Under the pieces are notes generated by a model, which was given only the letters and a program-made list of their open reading frames with translations, searched no databases and had not been told where the DNA came from. The position numbers were made by a program, and so were the translations under genes. Shown piece by piece: positions 21,910 through 31,852 of a stretch of DNA of 64,000 nucleotides (its first letter is position 1; each line of letters opens with the position of its first letter). Source of the stretch: Lepraria neglecta (taxonomy: Eukaryota > Ascomycota > Lecanoromycetes > Lecanorales > Stereocaulaceae); assembly GCA_033220425.1 (NCBI GenBank), contig CM065647.1, forward strand, positions 2,232,001-2,296,000. Reading direction: 5' to 3'.

Positions 21910-22725
21910 CTACAACTCTTTCTTCCTCTCCCTCCCACCTCCATCCCCACCCCCAGCACCCATAGCCATCTTCTCCCTCCCCTTCTCGCTCCCCTGCCCT
22001 TGCCGGTACTCCCCCAAAAGCACCACCCCCGCCACAACCGCCGCACCAACAAGCTGCACAACAGTCGCGCAAGCAATCCCCCACATCTGAATACTCACAC
22101 TCCCCGTCGGCGCCCTCGGAAACGCAAGTATCCACTCCACATATCTCGGCACCAAACCTCTCGGTATCCAGAAGAGCGGGCGCTTCGCGTACCAGAATTG
22201 TAGGAAGAAGCGGAGGCCGTTGGTCGAGCCCCAGCGGAGGAAGGTTATGCTGCGGTCGAAGGTTGATTTGAAGTCTTTGAGGGAGTTTGCTGGAGAAGCA
22301 TGTAGATTAGCACTGGCATGTTATTTGACCATGTAGAGCGAGAAAGTAGCCACGATCCAAAGAAAAGGAGGCTTCTTGCCTTTCTCATCATATTTCGCCT
22401 GCACCCTATTATGCTCCCTATCCAACTTCGCCCATTTCGCAAACTGGTCTTGCGCACTCGTGGCATTCAATTCTCGCTTCAGCCGGAGGACTTCTCTTGC
22501 GAGCATGCTCTGGGACTTAATTTCGGCGGAGGTGGAGGTGGGAAGTTTGTTGTAGAGAGTCCATAGCTAGAGACACAATAAGTAGCTGTTCGGAGCATGT
22601 AGAGTGGACCCCAAGGCAGGAGCGGAGGGGGAACGTACGAATTCATTTATGACAGGAGCGCCAACGGTGTTGACGAGGTGGATGAGGAGCTGAAGCACAA
22701 ACACCACAAGCAGTAGAGACGGCAT
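21910..22725 (-). CDS. GET1: GET1 (WRB), subunit of the tail-anchored protein insertase
   Basis: ER-membrane receptor that with Get2 takes tail-anchored proteins from Get3. Exons 22725-22639, 22566-22380, 22289-21910, giving 217 aa. The protein starts MPSLLLVVFVLQLLIHLVNT (TM1), then LWTLYNKLPTSTSAEIKSQ and the cytosolic coiled coil REVLRLKRELNATSAQDQFA, KWAKLDREHN, then TFDRSITFLRWGSTNGLRFF, WYAKRPLFWIPRGLVPRYVE, WILAFPRAPTGSVSIQMWGI and a final helix, a full match to fungal Get1. Intron 2 (90 nt) is GC-AG: only a GCAAGA donor gives the family-consistent join YDEK-A-NSLKDF. It shares a 125-bp divergent promoter with the PTAR1-like gene. Confidence 0.93.
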
Positions 22726-22850
22726 ATTCAGAAACCTGCGTCTGCAAAAGCAGACAAATCGTTGAATAGTTCAGATCGTTGTCCCAAAAAGGTGTCACCC
22801 GCTCAGCCCTATCAACGGCCCTCCCTCCCCACCACAACACTCCTCTCCTC
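22726..22850. promoter_or_regulatory. Divergent promoter, GET1 / PTAR1-like gene
   Basis: Only 125 bp separate the two ATGs, so both transcripts must start from overlapping control sequence. The PTAR1-like side is C-rich. No specific factor site is claimed. Confidence 0.6.
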
Positions 22851-23801
22851 ATGACACCTCCAGTGTCAAACCTCTCAAACCCCACCGGAAATGCCTACGC
22901 CCAGCTCATATCCGCCCTCCACCACTCCGACTTAGAAGGGAGCACAATCCTCGAAATCGACATCCTCCCCTCCTCCCACAGTCCCCAACTCCTCTACGAG
23001 CACCCCGCGCTCGCCCTTCCAAAAGGCCTTCTAATACAACTCTACCTCACTGCCCGTAAGCTTCTCTTCTCCCATCTCGCCTCCCCGAGGGAAGAGACAT
23101 ACGATGCAGCGCTCAAAGCGACGAGCATAGTGTTACTCTGGGATCCGAATCATCTCACAGCAGCCAATTTTCGGAAACGGTATATTCGATCCCTCTCCAG
23201 CACTTGGGCGGAGAATGGCTATGCGGAAGAAGATGGAAGGAGGTTAACGGATGCGGTGCAAAGAGAATTGAGATTCTTGGATAGTTTGCTCACGAGCCCA
23301 TTGAATAAACATGCTAAAGCTTCTACGCTCTGGGGACAACGGCTATGGATTATGCAGAACTTCTGGGCCCAGGCCCTCGAAGACAGCAGCTCGGTGGAGG
23401 GGGACACACCGAACAAAGCTACGATAAAAAGGATAATGAGTCACTGGGATTACGAACTGAGCATCGTAATGAAAGCAGCGGAGCGACATCCTCGGAATTA
23501 CTACGCGTGGCAATATGCTAGACAATTGTTGCAGCTGGTGGATGGGGAATTGAGCCCCCAGATGAAGGGTATAAGGGTTGAGAGCCTGGGGAAGGCGCAT
23601 CAGTGGTGTTTGATGCATCCGAGGGACGTGAGTGGGTGGGGGTTCTTGGTGTTCTTGATGGCGAGTGAGGAGACTGTAGATGGCGATAGCGACGGCAGGA
23701 GAATTGTGCGAGAGACGAGGGAATGGGTGAGGAAATATGAGTGGGAGGGGGAGAGTGTGGAGTGGTTTTTGAAAGCTGTAGGCCAGCTACAGCTAGGCTG
23801 A
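22851..23801 (+). CDS. Protein prenyltransferase alpha-subunit repeat protein (PTAR1/Ecm9-like)
   Basis: Helical-hairpin repeat protein related to the alpha subunits of farnesyl-, geranylgeranyl- and Rab-geranylgeranyltransferase. Single exon, 316 aa, start MTPPVSNLSNPTG at the first ATG; the frame is open further upstream but only from TTG. Repeats seen: LLWDPNHLTAANFRKRYIRS near residue 100, HWDYELSIVMKAAERHPRNY + YAWQYARQLL near 210, and HQWCLMHPRDVSGWGFLVF near 260. These are the W(x)4R-type prenyltransferase alpha repeats, fewer than in a canonical alpha subunit. It is therefore placed with the PTAR1/Ecm9 group, whose role is unclear, rather than as Ram2 or Bet4. Confidence 0.82.
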   Translation: MTPPVSNLSNPTGNAYAQLISALHHSDLEGSTILEIDILPSSHSPQLLYEHPALALPKGLLIQLYLTARKLLFSHLASPREETYDAALKATSIVLLWDPNHLTAANFRKRYIRSLSSTWAENGYAEEDGRRLTDAVQRELRFLDSLLTSPLNKHAKASTLWGQRLWIMQNFWAQALEDSSSVEGDTPNKATIKRIMSHWDYELSIVMKAAERHPRNYYAWQYARQLLQLVDGELSPQMKGIRVESLGKAHQWCLMHPRDVSGWGFLVFLMASEETVDGDSDGRRIVRETREWVRKYEWEGESVEWFLKAVGQLQLG

Positions 23802-24094
23802 ATGAGTAAACCCTTGCACGTTGCTACATGCATTCATGATGAAGATAGACGTGATTGAGCTTGTAGAAATGCATCAGAGGATGCCTGCATCCCCCGTTAT
23901 CCGCTCTCTAATTCGCAATCTGCTTTTCCAAACACGCCTAATAGTACATTGCATGGATCACGATACCGATATTCCGCTGTCCACTAATCGTTCCATTACC
24001 AAGGTTCAATTGGAGGCTTTATTCATCCAATAACCCTCTTTCACATCCTGACATTATCTCATCATCAAAATATCGCATATCTGTGCACTGTATG

Positions 24095-27000
24095 TCATGA
24101 TGGGGTTGACTGTGCCAGCCCGTTCATTCTCCCATTCGGTCCCAACATGCTGGGTATGGGCTTTCTCGTCGCCTTTACTGTATTGATCCGTGGTACGCCT
24201 TGGAGCACTCGAGGTTCTTTCATTAAGGTGGGATCTAGTTTCGCAGGAGCTGCAGCATGTTAGCAACTAAAATTTTGTGGTGCTCGAGGGCAAGATAATG
24301 GGCGTGCGGACATACTTCGTGTGATGATTGCTCTAACATCCCCTGGAATCCGACCCTTGGGTGGTGTGGCGGCTGCTGTTCGCCAAAGGTGATCATATGT
24401 ATCCGAAAGGAAGTCTGTCTTTGATTTGCTGAATATTGACGCTCGTCCCCTGTTCCTCTTCGAGAGGATCATCTGATCGAATAGCAAAATGCTTGGGTCA
24501 TTGGATGTCTTCGTCTCGCGCTCGTGGATGAATTCATTAAAGCCTTAAAAGGGTGTCAATATATGCATTTAAGCGTCTAATATCAGCACATACCTTGAGT
24601 CTGCCGCAACACTTGCATATATTCTGCATTCTCGTGAGGCAAGCTTCTTAAAAATCCATCCATGTTAAAGCCATACAGCATTCCAGATTTCTTCTGATCC
24701 CGAGTTGGAGGTTGAAGGAACTTCCGATATGTGTAGAACAAGGCCGCAAAGCATCTTGCAAAAGCAGCCCGAACTTGCTCAGGGTGGAAAGCCACGGGAC
24801 AAACAATGGCAATTTGCTGTGCACACCTGCCATGAGCATTCATACCGCAACCAGTGCATTTGTAAATGCCATCCTCGGCCCTGTCGTCGCAAATTGTGCA
24901 TACAGACCGGTCATCGTGAAGTCGCCATTGAAGGCAGTGACCTTCAACCCAACTGGTAGTCTCATTATTCCAAACAGGCTGCATCAACATATTTGGCATC
25001 ACGGTCGAGGCTGCTATTGTGGATTGGGCATAGGTAGAAGGTGCATAAACCGACGTGGCGTAATTACCAGTCGCTATAGTTGCCATTGACTGCTTCGAGG
25101 AATGATTACTGAAGGGCAGGCTAGGTCGCCTTAGCATCGGATTTCTGTCAGGCGAATAAGTCGAGCTTCGCTTAGAGAGACTGTCGAAGTGACCAGAGCG
25201 TTTCTCTCGAAGAGTAGCTTGTAAACCGTGGCCAGGGTCGTTACCAGTCGTCGGTGTCCTCAGTAGTGGCGGGAATGAGGTTGTCGTCGGAGAAGAGCTC
25301 GGTGATGGGGGTTGATTGCCTTTAATCGTGGAGCTTGTAGATGGCCGTTGACTGTCTGCTCCACCTTTCGGCTGGAAAGCGTTGAATACCAGGGAAGTGG
25401 ACGGCAAATTAGAAGCATTGTCGCCGAATGAAGTCGAGTCAAGACCAACATACTTGGCCAGGTGTGTCGACTGCGGGATACCGGTAAATACTTGAGTGTT
25501 TTCGGACGAAAAGGTGTCGTATGGGAAGGCTTCAATAGCGTATGCTGGAGGTCCTTTCGGCACGCCGAATCGATTGTGGTGAGGTGCGGCCAATTGGAGC
25601 AAGGAAGTCAGTTTTCGCCTCTGTTGCTTCGGCATAGGAATTGGTCGTGTCGTCGATTCTATCTCGTCTTGGTCCAGGTCGACCAGCACAAAGTCGTCTT
25701 CGGGAAGCTCAACCTTCTCATAATGACGCTCTATACCAACAATGTAGGGGCACGGAGCTTCAATAGCTCCGATGAGTCGCGCTGGAAGTACAGGAATGAA
25801 AACGCCGGACCATGTCAGTGGGTATAGTAGCTCGATCAGGGCCTTGCTTGCAAGATGTAGCATTGATGTGTGCGAGGATAGGAGAATGATGCGAGATTCA
25901 GATAAGGCGAACTATATCCAGAGTTAGTAAAAGATGAGATAAAGGGGTTGGAGGCCTTACCTCAAGAAGAACCACAATGTTCGGTATGGATAATGCTCGA
26001 AACAACGCATATAGGTCTGTCTGCAACACTGTTAACAACTCTTCCGTCCGTGTCTGGGTTCTGACCTACATTTCTAGAACCTGGAAGCTCGTTAACAGCT
26101 TCCTTCCTCGCAAATAGTCGAAGCTCCCTGATCGACACTTCGACCTGTGTTTTGGAAGATATAGGGCTCAGCGCCTCAACGCAAAGGTTTATGACATATC
26201 TTTCCAAAGGCTGCCACGTTCCAATTTTGGGTGAACTTGGAGGAACCCGAACAATACTCCCGTCTGTCATGGGTACGACTACTGCTTTGAGCCATTCTTT
26301 CCAAAAGCCAGTGGAAGATGGATCTCGACCAAGAATACCGTATGCCCTTGGTACCCAAAGGCCAGTCGCGCCATCTGTAAGACCCTCGATCTTTGCTGCA
26401 GCACCATGCCGCACGGGTCGAAGGAGATCAGCCATGAGACCAATCTTTTCCTCCACAGCGCTTATCTCGTCTTCAAGGGCTTCTCTCGCAGCAGATCCGG
26501 AGTCCACAGTTGGCAATTTGGACAAGAGTCTTGAGAGCTTTATTCTTTCTACGGCTAGCCTTTCGCCGAGACTGCTTGCTAGCTCTCGCTCTTCATCTGT
26601 CATGTTGTCCCGCCTCCATTTCTCGCATTCTCGTTCCAGCTCACCAGATGCCTGCTCATTCAGAGGCATCCAAACGATGATGCAGATTCCATATAGACGT
26701 GAGTTGTCACCAGACGTCATAGCAAAGCCATGCCATGTTGCGCGGGGCTGCTCATCCGCTGAGACAATATTCACATCGTTGGGGAAAGCGAACATAGGCA
26801 CGTATTCAGGAAACGCTCCTCTTCGCTTGGTCTCCTCCACCATGCTTTTGGGCGGGTACCTGTCGAGAAGCACAGGCTCGAATTTTCGCTTTAGGGGGTG
26901 GGTATTCACCTCGTCGTTGAGAGGCTGAGGATTCGGTATGACGGAGTTGTAGTTACTCATCCGTTTTGATGTACGGACCGATGCTAGAACAGGTCAGTAG

Positions 27001-27736
27001 CAGTGTCTTTCGAAGGACCATGTTGCAATCCCACTAAGTGGAGATGCCAGGCTAGGAAGCAGAGAAGGAGGACGAGAGTGCTCACGTTGCCTCTTGACCG
27101 AGGACTGCCTCTTCACACTGTTCATATCCCTGAATGAAATCCGCCGTCTGATGCTTCCAACCCCTGCCTTGAGTCCTGCACCATCGTCGTTGACAATCTT
27201 TTGTGTCTTTGGTCGAGCTTTCGGTCGACTGGGAACCACCGCCCCCGCAGATAAGGTCAAGTCCGACAAGAACGAGTCTCGTTGCGCCGCAAACTTCTTG
27301 AGAGCATGCTCGAAATCGGCATCGTTAAGCCCGCCGTTGGCACCATTGATCTGTATCCCTTTTATTGTAACACTACTCCTATTGCTTTCTGTGCCCTTGT
27401 GCTCGGGGGAGAATGACAGGGAGGATAATGACAGGCGTGCTTCGTCCGAGAGACTCGACAGGCGCTGATAGGAGTTTCTTTTGGGCTTTTGTGGTGTTGC
27501 AGGTGGTGCGTTGTCCTCGGCCTCTGCTGCTGCATCCTCTTCAATTGTTTGCTCAACAGGGTCTGGTGGCGCAGTGTCCGGTGGCTCTTCATCTTTCCCC
27601 CATCGAAGTTGTTGGCTATCCACGCCTGTGACAGAGTTAGAATTGTTCTCAATGTGAAGAAAGCGTACGCACCACAAATGTAGAACCAATCGGCGAGAGG
27701 AGCAGATGATATTTCTGGGGCCGGGTTTTGGGCCAT
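24095..27736 (-). CDS. DENN-domain protein with embedded C1 zinc finger (Rab GEF-like)
   Basis: Seven exons: 27736-27673, 27625-27086, 26983-26066, 26016-25961, 25911-24594, 24543-24316, 24249-24095, giving 1,092 aa; every junction agrees in phase. Order: N-terminal MAQNPAPEISSAPLADWFYI (uDENN start), ~190 disordered residues with PPDTAPPDPVEQ, uDENN continuation with FPEYVPMFAFPNDVNIV and GICIIVWMPL, a helical insert, then cDENN: LYALFRALSIPNIVVLLE, ESRIILLSSHTSMLHLASKA, LIELLYPLTWSGVFIPVLPA. After a ~200-residue Ser/Thr-rich linker comes a C1 domain (HCLQWR...CTIC...CTGCGMNAHGRC), then dDENN (YRKFLQPPTRDQKKSGMLYG, FNEFIHERET, RGRASIFSKSKTDFLSDTYD). DENN proteins activate Rab GTPases. The Rab partner is unknown. 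Confidence 0.9.
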
Positions 27737-28780
27737 TGAGTAGGCTCAACGTGGGTTAGCAATTGCAAATTGGGACGTGAATCTCAACGGCTTCATGTCA
27801 CGAGGATGATACCCTAAGAAGACTCTAGTCCATTGTGGTATGTGCTGCGTCGAGAATTTTAAATCCCGGCAAACCAAGTCCTTGGGTGGGCTTTCAACAT
27901 GCATAGGTCCCGCATATGCAAATGTGAGGCACATGTACCCGCAGCAGATAGCTAGTGAGGCGATAGCTCCGAGCGAACGAGGCGAACTCTGCCGCGTAGC
28001 TTCGTAGATCTCTCCTTTGTATCTATAAGTAAACTCACTTTCCCCGCACCCGAGGCAAATCCCTCCGAGATAGCGGACAAGGAATTGGTTGGCCAGTCAA
28101 AGACGTTAAGGATTTAAGGATAGTGGAGCGAGCATTCAGTACAGCCCCTGTTCTAAGGGTTTCAGCGAAAATTGTAATGAGGAAATAGAATCTGTAAATC
28201 TGGACGGTCTCTACAAGTGGGGCTACTAGAGCCATGAGCAAGGATAGATAGCCGTAGCGCTTTCCACCAAACTCCTTTACTCTCTTTTACAATAATCAAA
28301 CATGGTCACAGTTCGGTGAACGATCAAGATGAAACGACAGCTTCATCTCCCAGGAATTATCTCATAACCGCTACACGTCGTACAAGATAGGGGCAAAAAA
28401 GGAGGAAGCGCGTGGGGTTCAGTCCATCGGCGTTAAGCAACTTGATCGCTTGGCCATTGCGTTGCATCCCGATTCACTTATGTCTGAGCACTGCAACTAG
28501 ATTACAAAGTACTGCTCAAACGGGCGAATCTAGATGAGCCAAATTTTGGGGTTCATAAGCGCGCTGCAAGCACCCACTAGATTTCCTTCGCGAGTACCTT
28601 TTCTACCCGCTGTCTCGGGCTCGCAGAAGGCTGACGAGGCCTTTGCCTTCATGCTAACATATCCTCAAAACCGGGTGACCAACCACGTTTCCTTGCCTGG
28701 GGCGGTCTCTTGGTTCTGACATAGGGCTGCATGATGTGTGCCTGTGCGCCTCGTTGGTAGCAAAGATCAGAGATTTGGTT
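27737..28780. other. Intergenic, nothing recognised
   Basis: About 1 kb between the 5' end of the DENN gene and the 3' end of TRAPPC13. Short frames on both strands lack any family resemblance. No repeat was found. Confidence 0.45.
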
Positions 28781-29878
28781 TCATCTTCTCTTTGTAGTAA
28801 GCCAACCAGTACTCAAAAAGCCAGAGTCGCCCATTTCAGTCCGCCACTGAATGCTCAATTGGCCAAGAATTATCCTGCCGTCCTTCGTGACTTCTTTGTC
28901 GGGACCATCAGTTCGCTGGTCGACCAAAAATGCTATCTGTATCACATCTCGGGGTGCCATAACAGGACTGCTTGTATGCTGCATATCTGATTGGACAGCG
29001 TCCCAATTGAGTGACGTCGACTTGAATGTCGGTTTTGTATTGAAAGTGACCGTCTTTAGGGTTATGGTCCCATCAGCCATGTTCTCTAATTGCACCTCGA
29101 TAATGTACTTCTGGCGGTCTTCTGAGTCTGCGCTAGGGGCGCTGGACACCTTGGTTCGTACGCTCAGACAAGATCGAGCAACAAATTGGTACAGCTTCCT
29201 GAAGGTGCGGACACGTCCACTGGATGCGGCTTGATCTTTTGATATTGTGGTCTCCGAGTAGCTTAAATTTACAGCGAGAGTGTGACTACCCTCTTCCCGT
29301 AGATCGAATTGAACAATTTTCTGGAGTGATTCCCCTGGCTTTACTTGAGGATTTGGGGAGTCATCGTCGGCCTGCATGAGTTGAAGAGGGTTTGTGCCCG
29401 AGGGCGCTTGCATCTCAGCTTCGATCTTTACAGACGAGACGAGACGGTCGGCGTCTGCTAGAAGCTCGTTGTTTGCACATAGTGTGCAGGAAAATGTCTC
29501 CCCAACGTAAGCAGAGCCAAATGATGGTGGAAGAGTAAGCTGCGATACAAAGTAAGCCACAGGCAATATACTTAGATTAGCAAACACATACAACTGGATC
29601 AAATATGAATTCGTCATCATTCTCCCCAGGCTTGTGATCGAGTGCGGTTCCGGGATTGATATACGAAGCTGAAGACTTTGGTGGTAATGGAAGTGGGAAT
29701 TGCTGTGACAAAGCAGGCCTTGAGAGCCTAGAACTTGCTTAAACTTCGATACTTTGTTGCGAGCGGACAATTTTGACTGACCGTAAGACTGGATGTATTA
29801 GCTAACATGATTTAGAAGGTCCGTATAGAAGTCAGCACCTTTCAAGGACACAGAGTGAGGCTCTTTGGGTTGCTCCAT
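28781..29878 (-). CDS. TRAPPC13-like subunit of the TRAPP trafficking complex
   Basis: Subunit of a tethering/Rab-GEF complex at the Golgi. Exons 29878-29839, 29788-29782 (7 nt), 29727-29595, 29539-28781, giving 312 aa. The spliced N-terminus MEQPKEPHSVSLKVLRLSRP parallels animal TRAPPC13 (HLLALKVMRL), which requires the 7-nt exon TCTTACG. Then QFPLPLPPKS, an acidic linker to DDEFIFDP, and the conserved core LTLPPSFGSAYVGETFSCTL, followed by beta-rich segments (GESLQKIVQFDLREEGSHTL, RKLYQFVARSCLSVRTKV, YIIEVQLENMADGTITLKTV) and GQLSIQWRTEMGDSGFLST near the C-terminus. Flanking introns are 50, 54 and 55 nt. Confidence 0.9.
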
Positions 29879-30374
29879 CTTGGCACTGACTTCTTCAAAC
29901 CCGCATGACTCTGGAAACACTCAGACCAAGGGGTTCCCTCGAGGGTATCTCTAACCTTGACTAGGGTGACAGAATAAATTTCATAATACCTTTTTGTCAG
30001 TAGTTCTTGGTATGATTCCGGCCGTTAGATTGCAGTCCCATGTAAGGCTAGCGTAAGGGCTTCTACCCGATAACATCAGCATCAACCGTGGAAGGTGGGC
30101 CGAGAACTGTGTTTAGTGAATTGCAAAGGCTTGCTTTCTTCAACACATGTTAATAGATCATGTCATGATACCGTAGAGGTCGTCCTAGAAGACTTCTTAA
30201 AGCCCATCAGCAATATTACGGCAATCGTGGCCAGCACTTTTGAGAAAGAATTTCACAATTCTACGCTTTCGACATTTCTTCTTCGACAATCGACATTAAG
30301 ACACCCTAGCTACCATTCTATACCACCCATAGCCAGGCCAAATTCGTGGGCTGAGCACATTGAATAGATCAACC
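29879..30374. promoter_or_regulatory. Divergent promoter region, TRAPPC13 / SWIM-RING gene
   Basis: 496 bp between the two start codons. No gene fits here; the only plus-strand frame (30095-30367) has no resemblance to a protein family. Confidence 0.5.
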
Positions 30375-31594
30375 ATGATTGACGAATCTGAAAATACAAT
30401 GAGAACTGAGCCATATTCTTCCCAATCTGACCCTCCTACGAAAAAGCGAAACAGAGCCCCCACAGAACATGCAATGAAAGTTGAACCGTCGTCTTCTCAA
30501 TCCGACCCTCCTACGGAAAAGAAAAAGAGAGTCACCAGAACTACATTGCGCAAGGGGAAGGGGAAGGGGAAAGCCATAGACCTGACGGCAGAAGATGACG
30601 CTCAAGTACAATCGCCACCTTCTAAGAAGAAGAAAGGGGCCTCGCCACGCAAAGCCAAAGACGAGGAGAAAAGACTGAGACGATTCCGCCAACATGTTCC
30701 CTCTTCATATCTCGAAAAGCTGAACCGGGCAACAACTCAGAGGTACAGGCGGGGACCTTAGGGCCATGAATTAATTCTGACGGGCACACAGGATGTTCGT
30801 CGTCGACCGAACTCGAGGCGGCACCGACGAGATCCCGGAGGAGACTATAGATATGGCGGGTACCACAGGCAATATCTACAACATCACTATCAGTCGATTG
30901 CCAAGCTGTACATGCCCAGACAATCAAAAGGGCAATCAGTGCAAGCACATCGTTTATGTAAGGCTTCGTAGAGTCACCAGTATGGTTAAGATCGGAGCTA
31001 AATCACTTTTGAAAGGTCCTCCACAACGTCCTCAAAGCCCCCGAACATCTTCAGTATCAGCTAGCCTTTCTATCATCCGTCAGTCTAGCTCTAATCTCCA
31101 GCCTCAATAGCTCTTATTAACTCGAATCTAGGAATTGCGCGAGATTTTCGCCGCAGCACCAACTCCAGCTTCCTCCGAAACCTCCGCTGATGCTGATTCG
31201 CCTTCCAACCGCAAAGAAGTCTCCGGCAACTGCCCCATTTGCTTCACTGAGTTTGAGCCCGAAACCGAGGAAATAGTATGGTGTAAAGCTGCCTGTGGAA
31301 ACAACCTACACAAGACCTGTTTCGAACAATGGGCTAAGAGCCAGTCGGAGAAGGAGGTACGCTGCGTTTACTGGTAAGCTTAACCTTCGTGGTCTCCGAG
31401 AACCCACCTGATATACTGTTAGTCGTACGCCCTGGCAGGGAGACGAGGACTCGATCAAGCGGATCAAGAACTCTGGGCAGGTCAATGGCGAGGGCTATGT
31501 CAACGTTGCCGGAGAGTTGGGCTTGTCAGGAGCCCGAGAATATTCAACGTACCATCAGCATTGGGTTCGAAGACAGGGTTTCGGCTACTATTGA
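30375..31594 (+). CDS. SWIM-type zinc finger plus RING finger protein, probable E3 ubiquitin ligase
   Basis: Five exons: 30375-30742, 30792-30957, 31016-31078, 31132-31373, 31423-31594, giving 336 aa. Order: a basic disordered N-terminus with a duplicated block (MRTEPYSSQSDPPTKKRNR / MKVEPSSSQSDPPTEKKKR) and a KGKGKGK run that looks like a nuclear signal; a SWIM finger CTCPDNQKGNQCKH near residue 170; then VLHNVLKAPEHLQYQLAFLS; then a RING: CPICFTEFEPETEEIVWC, CGNNLHKTCFEQW, VRCVYCRTPW. The SWIM+RING pairing is the architecture of MEKK1-type/ZSWIM2-type ubiquitin ligases. The tail reads YHQHWVRRQGFGYY. Its 3' end faces the NACHT gene 258 bp away. The substrate is unknown. Confidence 0.9.
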
Positions 31595-31852
31595 AGACTT
31601 CTCTTTTGCTGCTTTCATGGCATTCCTTGTTAAGGATTGCGCAGTTCCTACTTGCTAGCAAACTTTCGAAGCAATGGTTGCTGAAGGATTGATAGTGGAT
31701 CTGGTGTTGCTCTAGCTTGTTGCTCTCTGCAAAGATACCCAACTTACGCTTTCATTCGAAGCATCCAGCTTTGAGAAGTATGATTGTACGAGCCTATGAG
31801 ATACAAGATTTGCACCGCCCATATCAACTGCATGTATCAGCAATAACCAAGC

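Noticed and set aside
21863-22155. Gly/Cys-rich minus-strand frames
   Set aside because: Alternative registers of the GC-rich last exon of GET1.
27094-27468. 124-codon plus-strand frame
   Set aside because: Antisense to the disordered exon 2 of the DENN gene, whose phase-consistent splicing is well supported.
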